DNA of 64,000 nt from Seriola aureovittata. Taxonomy: Eukaryota > Chordata > Actinopteri > Carangiformes > Carangidae. The notes beneath the pieces are model-generated. The model did no database searches and had not been told where the DNA came from. It was given only the letters and a program-made list of their open reading frames with translations. The translations under genes and the position numbers were made by a program. The stretch spans positions 23,984,501-24,048,500 of the forward strand of contig NC_079377.1 in NCBI RefSeq assembly GCF_021018895.1, in the 5' to 3' direction. Below, piece after piece: positions 36,567 through 49,000 of this stretch (its first letter is position 1; each line of letters begins with the position of its first letter).

Positions 36567-38988
36567 TATGAACCTCTTCACACCGATTCACACTCAGTCA
36601 GATCCATTTAGAAAACATTAGAGAGTGAGAGTGAAGATGTTCTTTTATTTAAAATGTTCTTTCCTCCTTCACTTTCCGCCGTAAGTGGTGCCTCGCTAAC
36701 ATTCGACTAATGTGTGCACTCTAAACAATGGAGGGGGGGGCAGGAAATGAACGATGATTGGAGCTGTCAATCAACTATTCTCACTTTTCATTGCATGTTC
36801 TAATCCCACCAGCAGACATTTCTGCTCCTATAATAGTTTGTTAATTAGTGTGCAGGGTTAAATGAGACGGGGAGAAGAAAGCCTCTTTTCGGAGCCTCCT
36901 GCTGGGCTTCAAATGTTTGATATAGCACAGCTGGAGTGATCAGGCCCACTTTCAACTGCCCTGTTCCCTGCTTGTCTCTCCGTTCCCTTTACTTTGATTT
37001 TTGTTTAGACGGAAAAAGCGTTTTTCAACTGACAAGATCAGTTTAGTGGTATCTTTACAAGCCCCGGGTTGAATATCCGTGTTAAACCCTTGCTTCCAAA
37101 GGCATTTGCACATTAATCTTCCAAATTCTCTTACAGGGAACCTCGCTGCTGCGACTTTAAAATGATCCGCAACTGCCGCGGCTTCTTACGTGTTAAGAAA
37201 ATAAATCAGCCTCGTGATCAAAAGCAAAGGGGTAATTAAAATGAGCTAATAGACGTTATTAGCTATTTATCAGCTGCAATTGCATTCAAACTTTCCCTGG
37301 AGGCGCAGTGATCCTCCCAAACAGGAAAAGTCTTTGAAACAGGTAGAGCAGTGACTTCCTGAATACCAATTAGCTCCGACTGCTCGGCTTTCTGCGGCTC
37401 ATCCATGTGAATCATTTGACAACAGAGTAGCCGTTTTCCATGGCTGGCTAATTCGGCACAATGCCTGCGAGGGAGGTAGACAAGGAGCGCCGCGGGGAGA
37501 ATGTCACGAGTATTTGAGAAAGGTTAGACTGAGAGGGGAGCGTGTTGTTATCATATACGCCATTCATCATCACTTTTATACCACACAGTCACAAAGGGCC
37601 TCTGTGGGGCGGGGGGGCGTCTGGCTCCATATTGATGTGTGTAAGTGTGTGTCGAAGGTCGATCGGCCCACTGTTTGCACATGTATGTATGCCTAGTGCC
37701 TTTGTACACAGTCAGAAAAGGCCAAAAACCAATGATTAAATCATGATGTGATCACTTCCTGATCTTAACCAACCTGCTACAAAAGCTGAAGTCTACAAAC
37801 AACAAGTTGTGGGTTTAAAAATCCAACGTCTTGTTTTGGTTTTGTTCCGTTTGGACCGAGCCAGACTAGGTGTTCCCCGGTGTACCGCTGCATTGCTTTC
37901 AGCTAAGCTAGGCGGATGTTAATACCAGGTGTGAGCAGGGCCTTTGTCGTTAGAGTCAGCTGAGACGTGGTGTGGCTCGGGAAGGATCTCAAGACTTTTT
38001 CAAGAACCTCAAACAAGTTCGTAAATCCCTAAGAGACTCCGTTGTGGTCCTTCGAACCGACGCAGAACGTCACGGATTTAAGCTTTTATTAATGATTTAT
38101 TTGTTGTATTTTTTATTCATTCAACAAACCTAATCATCCAATCAACCGTGGATATTTACGCTGTGTGGATTTGTGGATAACAGTATCATTAACACATTAA
38201 AGGGGAAACTCACAAAGAGAAGACGTGCAGCGTGTGAGAGGACATGTTGGTGAGAAGATAATGACAGTTCTCGGGTCCATTTCGAGGACTAATCTTTGTT
38301 CCCCCAATCAAACATAAAAAGTCAATTCTCTGTGTTAATGAGCTCAATCACTCTGAGCTAAAAGCTTCAATAATTCATTTGCTTCCAGAACGTCAGACAT
38401 CCATAATGAATAACATCCACAGTGAATTATTTACACAGTCATCCTTCGTGGCACAACTCACTGACTGACACTGAGTCACCCAGTGTGTCTGATGTTGCGT
38501 GTGCGTGTATGTGTGTGCATGTGCATGTGCATGTGTGTGTGTGTGAATGTCATACCAACATTTGGCCCCGTAGCCGGCTCCCAACTATGATGTAGTAGTG
38601 GCATCCTGTGTGAAGAGGAACAGCATCGAGGCTAATTACAGCGGCTAGCGTGTACCACTGCTGCCCCATCAGCACAAAGCAGGGAAATATACATACTGGG
38701 AAAATGTCTTATTAGGACAAAACAGAACAACTGTTACTTCTGGAAATATTATAATTTGAATGTCAATCATACATGAAACCTAACGATATCCACATCTGCA
38801 GAGACGAGGTTCATGTTACAACACAGGCTGGAAGCTGACGTTCTAGAAATGCTGGCAGCACAGTGAATACAATCTTGGCTGCAGACAACGATTATTGGCC
38901 AATTGTGTAAACATTGCCCCGGCAGACGGAGTCAATAAATTCATGTGTCACAGTTTCCTGACTTCAGTTTTTAAAAAATTCAGAGGCC

Positions 38989-41000
38989 ATGGCATTAAAG
39001 GGACTTCTCATCTGGATTTGCTCTCTGGCAGGTAAATCTCTCACTTATATATGTTTTGTCTGAAACGGAGAATATAATGAGACAGAAACTTCATGTGGCT
39101 AAAAGAAATCATGGAGGGATAAAAGTTATTATATCAGATACAGTATGAGTGTGTATGTGTCTGCTTGCAGTCTTGTCGTCCTCTGCCGCTGCAGATGAAA
39201 CTGTGCCTAGGAAATGCAGCTCGCAAACTCAGCTGATGGAGCGTCTATCAGCTGATCTCAAGGTAAACAATAAATGTTCATCATACCAGAACAGCTGCTG
39301 TATCGTGCACATACAAGTATATGCAGCTCACATTGTGTTCACTGGAAGAAGAAAAACAACCCAGTCATCAAACCAGCGTGTGATATATATATATATATAT
39401 ACATATTTTAATTTCTGTTGCTTGTCATTTGATTTCCACATCACATCAGCAGTTAGGGACAAAACAAGTGCTGTGTCTGTTACAAACCAACAGGTGGCAG
39501 TAGAGTGTGGTGATAACCTGACTTCTGCATGGAGTGAACAGCAGACAGCTGCAGTGCTGCTGTCCATGAGGAATCTGGCTGATTCTCTGCACAAACACCA
39601 GCTGAAAGGTATGAGGACGAGCCGCGTGTGTTCTTCTTACACGCAGCAGTGGAACTGTGTGTCTTTGTGAGAACCGGCTCAGTCTTAGACCTTGAGTGCG
39701 AGGACGTTTTGTCCGGGGCCTCGCTTCTTCAAAGGGCCTGTTTGAGGTTTTCCACCTGGTTTTAGGATTAATGTTCTGAACTTATAGCGCACTACAGTGA
39801 CTACGATGGATCGTTTTCACAGAGTCAGAGTCCTCATGAGCAGTGGGGTACACCACATTTATCACATTTGTCAAAGGATTTTGAGACACTGAATTAACTG
39901 AACTCTGCTGGGAAATAGGAGGATTACTACCTATTGAAGATGCTGACATCACAGATTAAGATCAAATGTTGGTGGTGTCATTTCTACTGATGGACTTTTT
40001 AATGTACTAATTGGCGATGGTTCCAGATATCGTCAAATTCCCTCTGGTATGTCTCAGGGACAGGAGTGTGTAGGGTTTAGGCAGAAAGGATAAAGAGAAG
40101 GGCTGCAGATGACAATAGACACAAGACATCTAACAGGTGGAAGCATCATTTATTAAACATTCACTGTTTTATAGGATGCCAAAGCGCTGAGCCGAAGCAA
40201 TGCCCTGAAGCCGAAGTGCCCAGCAACGGGGGGCTGGCGTGCGTTTCAGTTGGCAACAACACCTACTGCAAACCTCTGTGCAACGATGTAAGTGGTACAC
40301 ACAGTTTTACACATTTATAAATATATTTATATATATATATATAAAAAAAACACTTTGTAATAACTGGTAGTTCTGTGCAAAAAGGAAAAAAAAATGATGA
40401 GTGACATAATTTGAGTCTTCTTTCACAGGGTTATGATTTTGGTTTCATAAGAAGGAGTCGCTTGTTTGATAAATGCACTGAGCAGACTCGATATAAGTGG
40501 GACACCCAATACGTAGGAGGAAACAAACTGGCCGTGTGCAACGGTGAGGCTGCACTTTAGTAACTTTCTATGAACCTGCAGTTGCATTTAATAATATATA
40601 ATTTGCTGATTTCTAAGGTCAAAGCAGAAGCTACTTAACACAGCTAATTTACAAAGATCCAACCCCTCTTCAAATGTTCCCGATTTTGTCAGTGAAGTGA
40701 TGTTTTATTGCCTTTATGTCTCTCAAACTACCTGCACAAGGCAGCTCACGTATTTAAAGAGTGACATTTATGCAGGATGTTAAGTTGCGAAGACCAACCT
40801 GACTTGTTTTCCTTCCTTCTCCAGAGACACCTATTCGAATTTCAGGGGCAAAGACGGCGTATTTTCCAAAACATCAGGATTGCCTGACGACCAAGAGCAA
40901 CAGCGAACTGCAGAGGAGCATCATCGAAACTTTTACCGCTGAACTGAAGAGTGAAGGCATACAGGGGGAGTCGCAGCATGGCTGTCTTGTGTGTGGATGA
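38989..41000 (+). CDS. Secreted cysteine-rich protein with a sushi-like domain (complete, six exons)
   Basis: Six exons join in frame: 38989-39031, 39171-39262, 39494-39608, 40175-40287, 40429-40543 and 40825-41000 (TGA at 40998). Every intron is GT..AG and the phases match (1,0,1,0,1). The product is 217 residues. It opens with a hydrophobic signal peptide (MALKGLLIWICSLA, cleavage near Ala22) and has no later membrane segment, so it should be secreted. Residues about 93-158 look like a sushi/CCP module: CP..PSNGG, YCKPLCNDGYDFGF, then Cys137, Trp145 and Cys158. N-glycosylation sequons lie at Asn53, Asn111 and Asn159. The C-terminal region ends in a CLVCG motif. It is convergent with ccdc172. 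The exon structure is secure. The family call rests on the motif pattern alone. I half-recall similar uncharacterised fish proteins but cannot give a symbol or function. Confidence 0.85.
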
Positions 41001-41054
41001 ACATGAAGATGCATCAACAAAGTCACAAATGTTGTGAAAGTCCCTCTAAGATGA

Positions 41055-41060
41055 AATAAA
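41055..41060 (+). promoter_or_regulatory. Polyadenylation signal of the sushi-like gene
   Basis: AATAAA lies 55 bases after the TGA of the six-exon gene, in a suitable A/T-rich 3' UTR. It supports 40825-41000 as the terminal coding exon. Confidence 0.75.
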
Positions 41061-41858
41061 GTTTTAGAATTAGTTGAAAAGTGAATGGTTTCCTTTGTTA
41101 GTTCAGTGTCAGTGCATCTGGTTTCACACACCAAGGCTAAAACGAAGATGCATTACATTATACTGTATGTGTTTTTAAAAGGCCTTACACTGTCAGGTGC
41201 TGTAACAAGCAATGTCTTCCATCGATTGTTGGCTATAAATCCATTCTAGGTCAAAAGGATGGATACACCTGCAAGTGTCTGACTGCCGTCTTCGCTGCTT
41301 TACGTCTGACTCCATTTTACCAGCAGTCACTCACTATTTATGTGAGTGACTATTAGTAAAATGATCTTGATGGCAAGATCTGGATTCAAGCAGCAGATTA
41401 AACGAGGTTAACCACTCCGCCAAATGGACTGCTCTGTTCTGCTGTCCGGTCTGCTTTCAGGTTTTTTTCGCTAACACATCCAGACACAGCTCACGGAGGT
41501 CAAGGTTAAAAAGTCAAAATGAGAATGCAGTATCTCATTAGATAGCCATTGACATTCCACTCATTCTATTAGGAATCACTCTAATCAGAGAGAAAATGAC
41601 CCGCACAGTGACCCTCTGGTGTAGGCCGACAGACCGTCTAATCATCAATTACGGAAATAACTCTCTCTGGACTGAGGGATTAACAGTGATAAACTGTAAT
41701 GTCACACATCGCCCACAAGGTGGCAACAGACATAATGTTCTGTTTTCATGTGTGCTGAGGCCTTCACTTGTCCATATTCATCTACATCTTTTTAGTATCT
41801 GGATCATCCCTCACAATCCTTCACACACTACTGTTGGAGCCGTTTTTCATCATTTGAC

Positions 41859-42019
41859 CTTTGGTGCCAGTGAAGGGAAATCTTGATGCTGCAGCACACA
41901 ACAGCAATATTTTAGTGGGGTTTCCAACTGGAGGCCCTTTCCTGTTTAAACATGATTAAAAAAAAAGCTTTTTCCCAGTTTGGTGTGGAGGAACTCGACT
42001 AACCTGCGCAGAGACACCA
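41859..42019 (+). mobile_element. Tc1-type transposon relic
   Basis: Fragments GCCAGTGAAGGGAAATCTTG, GGCCCTTTCCTGTTTAAACATGAT, TTTGGTGTGGAGGAACTCGACT and CTGCGCAGAGACACC match, in order, the transposase region around the second catalytic Asp of fish Tc1 elements. The segment carrying the residues after QHD is deleted. It lies between the sushi-like gene and ccdc172. Confidence 0.65.
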
Positions 42020-42640
42020 GTTCATTATTACCAAAAACAGGATTTTTAAAGCCGGATAAACAGCAGAACGATATCCGTTGCATAACGTGCAGTTGGCAAG
42101 TGGTGAGAAAGGCGGGAAACGCAACAAGCCAAACAATAAGCTTGTTGTGGTAACGTTAGTTCAGACTCCAGCAGCAGTCCCTCTTGTCTGCTTTTTCATT
42201 ATATCTGATATGATAAGAGCTCAAGTTAAAAGGCATGCTGAATGTGTTTCCTTCCTCATTACCAGTGTTAAATCTACATATAGTGATATACATCAATCAA
42301 TATGAAAAAATATTGTGATAATATTTTTAGCCATATTGCTCATGCAGCCCAGCTTCAACAGTGAAAATTAGTGACCCGGTGCTTTTATTTCATTGTTTGT
42401 TTTATTTAAATTAAAAGTACAAAATCCAATGTCAGTGCTTGAGTTAAAATTAACCAGAAATTAAAGTGTTATTAGCCTTCAACTATCATGCAATAATAAA
42501 ATAATTGTACCCATGTTTACATGCTGTTCAATGATATTTCAGTATGTAACTCAACAACCCCTGTTATTGCAGTGTTAGTCTTCGTACACTAGAGGGCAGT
42601 ATACAATCACTTTTAAGAATACTTCCTTTATATTCTACCA

Positions 42641-42664
42641 GACACACACACACACACACACACA
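42641..42664. repeat. (CA)n microsatellite
   Basis: CA run just beyond the 3' end of ccdc172. Confidence 0.95.
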
Positions 42665-42887
42665 TTATTCTGTTCACTATGTATATGTGTGTTTAGTTGT
42701 TAAAATAAATAAATTGAACAGTGTATTTTGGAGTAGAAAAGAAATGACAAATATTTCATAGAAAAACATTTAGTTTCAGCTCTGAGGTTACTCACAATTG
42801 AATCTGCTGTTTTCATGTAACTTCTCAAACTAAAAACTAAAGAAGAAACAATCCTAACATGAAGATGGAACCTACATTTAGATTAAT

Positions 42888-42893
42888 TTTATT
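42888..42893 (-). promoter_or_regulatory. Polyadenylation signal of ccdc172
   Basis: On the minus strand an AATAAA lies about 146 bases beyond the ccdc172 TAG, in A/T-rich sequence. It is the nearest canonical signal I noticed, so it is the likely 3' end of the transcript. Confidence 0.5.
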
Positions 42894-43038
42894 ACAGCAC
42901 ATTCAGTTTAGAATCTTTCTCTTTTGTTCCTTCTTTTCTCTCATTTTTTCTTATTCATTAGCGCGTTTGTTTTTGTTTTTAACAGCCGAGACAATCAGTG
43001 AACCAGTGTAACCTTCCTGTATCATCATTGTGCCAAAC

Positions 43039-46000
43039 CTAATGCTGCTCACTCCCTTGGCTGCTGTCCAGCATCTGCAAATAATGAAAAAAGATAAACT
43101 GCATGAAAGAATACAAAGAACCCGCTACAGAAAGAGGCTGATTATGAAAAGGTTTTGAACTTCCTTTTCCCATGGCAACATTTTGAAAATGAATAACGGC
43201 GTGCTACACCTTAGCCGTTCTTGAAAGATATTATTTTTCTGTCCTGGTATGACATGCAAATAATCCCGTCTGATTCTGTAAGCATATGAATGACTGTGTG
43301 CTATCTGAAATAGTTTTTATTAGCCTGAACAAAAGCCTTGTTCATAACACAAGCAACTTACTGACTGCAGGAGCCGTATTTCTGAGCTGAGCTCCTCCTG
43401 CCGAAGCTCAAGCGCTGCCTTTTTATGCATCTCCAGCTCCTTCCTCAATCTGGTAAACAAATGAAACCAATGTCAGTTAACTGAAAATGTGCTGGGAGAA
43501 AACTTACGAAAGGGACATTTGCAAAGATTAGCTTCAGCATTTTCACTTCTACATATTGAGTTTAAACCTTTTGATGTTTTCTTACCTGAGAAAATGAAGT
43601 TTGTTTCCTTTTTATTGTGTTTGTGTCACTACGTTATCTGTTACTTTGCCATTGTGTTTTTTCCACTGAGAAAATGAACTAAATGAAAGTAAAACCTGTT
43701 TTCCACATTGGTATTCATGCTCATAGTGACACCGAAAACACATGCAAAATATAACCCAACGCATAGATAATCAGGTGAAGATAACAGTTGGTTTCTATTT
43801 CAATAGAAAGCTTACATGACTGATGTGTTTTAAGTTTCAGTATGTTTGCACAAAAACACTTTACATTACTGGAAATAGTCTGGTTCAGGGTAATAGTTCA
43901 ACTAAAACCTTTAGCAAACCCTGTAGCCAAATTTCCACAGCAGGTAAAGTTTACATGAATGTTCTGACGGATGAAATATCCAGAATAATTTGTTGTAAGT
44001 TTAAAGTTTCCTCGTCGCTAATGGAAATTAGGGACTTCCTGATATTTAGTGAACATTTGACACATGGATCCCTTGCGTCGTTATAAATCTCTGTGACCCA
44101 CCTGCTGACTTCAAACAGCAGAAGACACCAGACTTGAGGCAGCTGCTGATAAAAGTAACAGGACAGATTTAAGAGTAACCCCGCAGTCGTGATGTAAAAT
44201 GTTTCAACGTCTGATCCCCATTGTTGTGTGTGTGTGTGTGTGTGTGGGGTGATGCCGTCCCTAGGGGCTTGCTGCACAGGCATGAAGATATACGGGAGGC
44301 CCCGAGGGACAAATTTACTAAGCATAGAATGAACCGACAGCAGTAAATCAAGTTTAGAAATTTCTCTCACATTGCAGTCGTCCAACTGGAGCAAATCTCA
44401 AAGGCTGGTTGGAAGGTTTAAAGTACAAAGCTGCAGGAAGGACGGATCAAGGGATGACGGAGGGATGCGAGAGTTTGACCTTACACTGGTTACAACTGAA
44501 ATATTTATTTGCATGAATCTGACTGACTTTTATTTTGATAATCATATGATCATGAAAACCTGGTTACCTTCCCCACAGAATACATGTTACTGCTGTGACA
44601 CCTTGGTGAAGGTTTTGTTCCTAAACAGAAAACAATCAGTCAGTACCTCTGTAACAATCTCTCCTCCACAAAAATAAATACATTTGATCTGTTTTACCTG
44701 CATTTCATGAGCAAGGAAACTGTAAAAGTACAGTATATGAACCTGATGCAGTGACCACAGAGGAGAGCGCTGTCCCTCTGTCATAGACTGAAACAACAGT
44801 CTGCTCTTATTGTAGCAAAGTAAATATTTCACCCAATAATTTCATAAACATACATGAAATTGTATTACTCGGTTCACTTTGCCTCTGGAAAAATCATTGA
44901 CTTGGGGTCCAGGCTACCTGATACCTTGGCTGTGATTTAACTGTTATGGCAGGTGTGTGAGGGAGTCATACCGAGCTACACATGAATCTGAGACGAGCCT
45001 CCTACCTCTCTCTTCCTTTTATTGGAAGTTAATGAAACAATAAAACAACCAAACTTTAATTGCATTTTCACAGTCTGGAGAACCAACAGCAGTGTTTTTA
45101 AACTTTACACTTCACCGTGGAAACTTAACACAAATCAGATTTTTAAGGTGAGCGTAGTCGCAGAAGAAGAGTGATGCTTCTCGCAGCGAGATGCTCATTT
45201 GGCATTTTGGATACTGGTGGTCTCTGCAGGTTTTTATTAGATTCCTGCACTGCAATGACATCTTTAAATGAGCCTTCACAAATAATGTAGCAGTGATACA
45301 TCAATGAAGAAAACCCTACACATCAAAACTCCCCGAGCACATCGACTGAATACTTTAGGTATCTTTCCACTGTGACAGTGAATGATCCGCACGGGCTGCC
45401 GCTCTGTTCTGCACAATGAACACTTTTTAAACGACTGTAGCACTCATTCAAATTGACACGCATTCAATTTCCAACAATCAATAAGCGGAGAGTTAAATAT
45501 GTGTTTTAAAGAGACGCTGCGGAGGCTGAAGACAGGATTGATGGCTTCAGTTCAGAATGGATGATCATAAGAACGAGTGAGAGGAAAGGGGGAGGGGGGG
45601 GCTCACTCTTCCAAAGCCACATCCTCAGCACTTCCTGAGGCTAATAAGCTTGGGGGGTAATGACATACCTAGTATGTTTAACGAGGCTGATGGATGAACA
45701 GGACATGCTAGCCACATGCGTGATTTAAGGCAAGGCTGCAAGAACATGAAGTAAAGGACAGAGGATAATAAATAATAAAGATGAGCAAAACACAGCTGAA
45801 AGTGAAAGCAAAGATTTTGTACCTTGTCCTAATAACAGGCATGGTGAAACCGTCTTTGATTAAATGTGATTTTTAGAGAGTTAGAATAAATTAATACATG
45901 TTCGTCTTCTGATTTAAAAACTGAAAGTTTAGACATTATCATCTAGATAAGGTTCGGGGGTGGGGGGGTTGTTAATCACTTCACATCCATAGTATTGTAG

Positions 46001-49000
46001 AAAAGACATTATCCAAAGTGGTGGCATCAGCAATAACAATGGCCCCTTCCTTCCTGGAACACTATTGATCTTCACTCTTTAATTAGATAAAGGAAGTCCC
46101 TTTGTGGAGAAACAAGGTGGGCCAGCGCTCACCTACCAGTCATGTTTCAACAGAGGAAGAGCCTCAGTTCATATTCTACAACTAATTCATATTCTACTGA
46201 GACGTGCAGACACATGTTCATGTCTTTACAAAAACGTTGCTGTTGTTCCTTATTTGTATCCGTTGTTGTGTTTGGATTCGAGAATCTAAGGAGATAAGGA
46301 ACGTGTGAGCACTCATCCAGAAAGGTTAAATACCAAGTGTTTTGTTGTTTTGTTGAGCTACGTTTTTATTCTTGGAAATCTGCGCTTTGTACTTACACAG
46401 GCATTTATTCTCCCACTCAGTGTCAGAGGTGCAACTTCAAAATGTGTAGATTTACCGCTCACAGCGAACTTCTACTAAATTACAGCATCTGGCTTTGTGA
46501 CAGACTCCATGATTGACACAAGTTTCATAACCTTTTCAGAAGAAAAGACGCCGCAAGCTGCTGGTTTTTTACTGATAGTGATGAGTACTGATCTGAATGA
46601 ATGAGTAGACAAACATAGCTAATGCAGACGTCTCTATACGGAGCACGGGGGGGGGGTTAGTGACTGGTTTGATGAGGATGGAGATGCTGTGAATGATATA
46701 CTGGAGAAGACAATGCTCCCAACCACCATCATTAACTCTGAATCAACACCAAATGATGCAACTTTCTTTCTTTGGGGGGGAAGAATGGTGTCCATCCCTC
46801 CAGCAGAGCTTCAGAGACTTGGAGAGTAGATGTCAAGAAGCATCAACATGTGGTTCTGTTTATTCTACATCGACTGTCTGCACAGACTTGTTCGCATGTG
46901 TAGTCGGCTCCGTTTGATCCATCCATGCTGTCATAAATTAAGTGTCACAACCAGAGGAGGGTATGGGGTATTTCCCCAGTTCAAATGGAAAACATATTTC
47001 TAAATAAAATTTCCCAGTGAGGTGAAACTCACAAGTGTTAACGCCTACATTTCCATAGTGTTCATGTGCCTCAGATGTCTTTAGATAGTTCTCTGAAGCC
47101 CGGACGCAGGTTAGCTAACTACAAAGACTCATTGAAGGACTTCTATTTGTATTATCAATTTTCTGCTCACTCGTTCATTCGTGACACAAACACACAGTTT
47201 ACCAGTTTACCGTCCTTAATACAAATACACTGTTGCCCATAAAGTTGGAATAATTTTGTTTTCAGACACAATCCTCTGTTTATTTCTATCTAAATGCATC
47301 AGTAATCACTTTTGACCAGGTGCGATGATTACATTATGTGTCTCAATTACCCAGGTGAAATGCAATAAATCACATTGTCACAATCATTTCACGGAAAGAG
47401 GTAAAACAATATTTTATTCCAACTTTATGAGCAACAGTGTATTTTGGATGGGAATTCCTCCTATTGTATATCTAATTCAATATATATACTGTATATATGT
47501 ACTGTATGTTTATGTAAAAGGTATGGGTGTTCACGTTCCTCTATACGCTTGGTTTACAAACAAAAGTTAGATTTTTTTCCCACTTGAAACTTGATGTATG
47601 ATTCCACTAAAACCAAACAGTATTTATTTGCTGGTAAGTCGCTGGATAAGCAACACGCCGCCCCTCATTCACTTCCCTGCATCAATCACATTTGCCTTTT
47701 TTTTTTTTCCAACACTTGTTGACTGAATGAAATACACTGCAGATCAAAGCCTTAATTAAGCCAAATGGTCTTAATGCTCTGTTATTTACACTTCTGGAGC
47801 TGGACCCCAGCCAGGAGGACAGAGGAAGAGAAACGCAGGCGGGAGCTGGGTACTGGTCTATTCAGCACTTTTCACAGCATGATTCAGTTCTACCCTTCGT
47901 AAATACACCTTTTATCTAACAAGCATGCAGAATGCTGGGTTGTATTGTGCTGTTAACACTATTTTTTAAGTGTATTAAGTGCATTTCAAGAATGACTTGT
48001 GCTATTAGTGCTACTAAGATGATTTTTTATCAGTTATACTAAAACATAGAGCTGTAGCGAGGAGAGGGGAGTGGTTGTATTTTTATAAACCAGGGCCCGA
48101 CAGCCTTCACAGTCCACAAAACGCTCAACTAATGCAACATCACAGCTGCTCAGCACGGACTATTTAAAATATCAGGAAGCTCAAAGGAAACCTCTGCGAA
48201 ATAACATGTTTTATGAGCTGCTAAATGGCTTACTGCTGTGTTTACATTTTGTTTTATTCTATTTTGCTCCTTTGTGTTTTATTTGCTTTTATTTCCCCGC
48301 AGCATTTAGTGTTTACTCTTTTGTGTCTCATAAGGATTATATTCTGTGACTAAATGTAATTGCGAGCAAATCTGGTGCTGCAAACTGCGTCTGTGTGTCT
48401 AAATATTAAAACCTCCCTTAGCATCCAGACAGCTGATGGTACTCACCTTAGACAGGTGCTGTCAGTGAGAGGTTTCTGACTGACAAACAGGCTCTCCGCT
48501 CTCAGAGACGCTGTCATTGCTTCAGCCACACTCAACTGCCGATCCAGGTCTGTAGTCAAGAGTAATAAATCACAAAAATGACTTCTCTCAAACGAGACAG
48601 ACACGTACTGTAGGTGCATCGTTAAGACATTTGCTGAGGTGGCTGAGACGATGGGACTAAGTTTAGAGCAGCCACCACCATGACCTTGCAATGCTCTTGC
48701 TGTAACACGGTGCTGTTTTTGTTCCGAACACACCTATACCTGTCTTCTTTCTATTGAGTATGCAGACTGAATGTGTGTGTGTGTGTGTGAAGTCAAGCAA
48801 ATTAAAAATCAAATTTCACATCAGTGATGTCCCCTCCAACCTAACCATGAGGCCAGAAACTAACATGGTTTATGACCAACATCTGGGCTCAGTATTAAAC
48901 TGCTTGGCAGCGTGGTAGAATTATCAGATTCTAACTGGCTTGGCAGCAGTTACGTTTATAGCCCTGATTTCCGTCGAAGTCAAAGACATGACTTTAATAA

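Larger units (their letters stand above)
31075..38985. other. No gene identified upstream of the sushi-like gene
   Basis: Contains AC and GACT microsatellites, one dispersed repeat copy and the 32.3-kb hairpin. The part at about 37,130-37,300 is rich in TAATTA-type homeodomain words. No exon or promoter could be assigned. Confidence 0.5.

Noticed and set aside
39149..39670. 173-codon plus-strand frame as a separate single-exon gene
   Set aside because: It reads through exons 2 and 3 and the intron between them; the spliced model explains it better.
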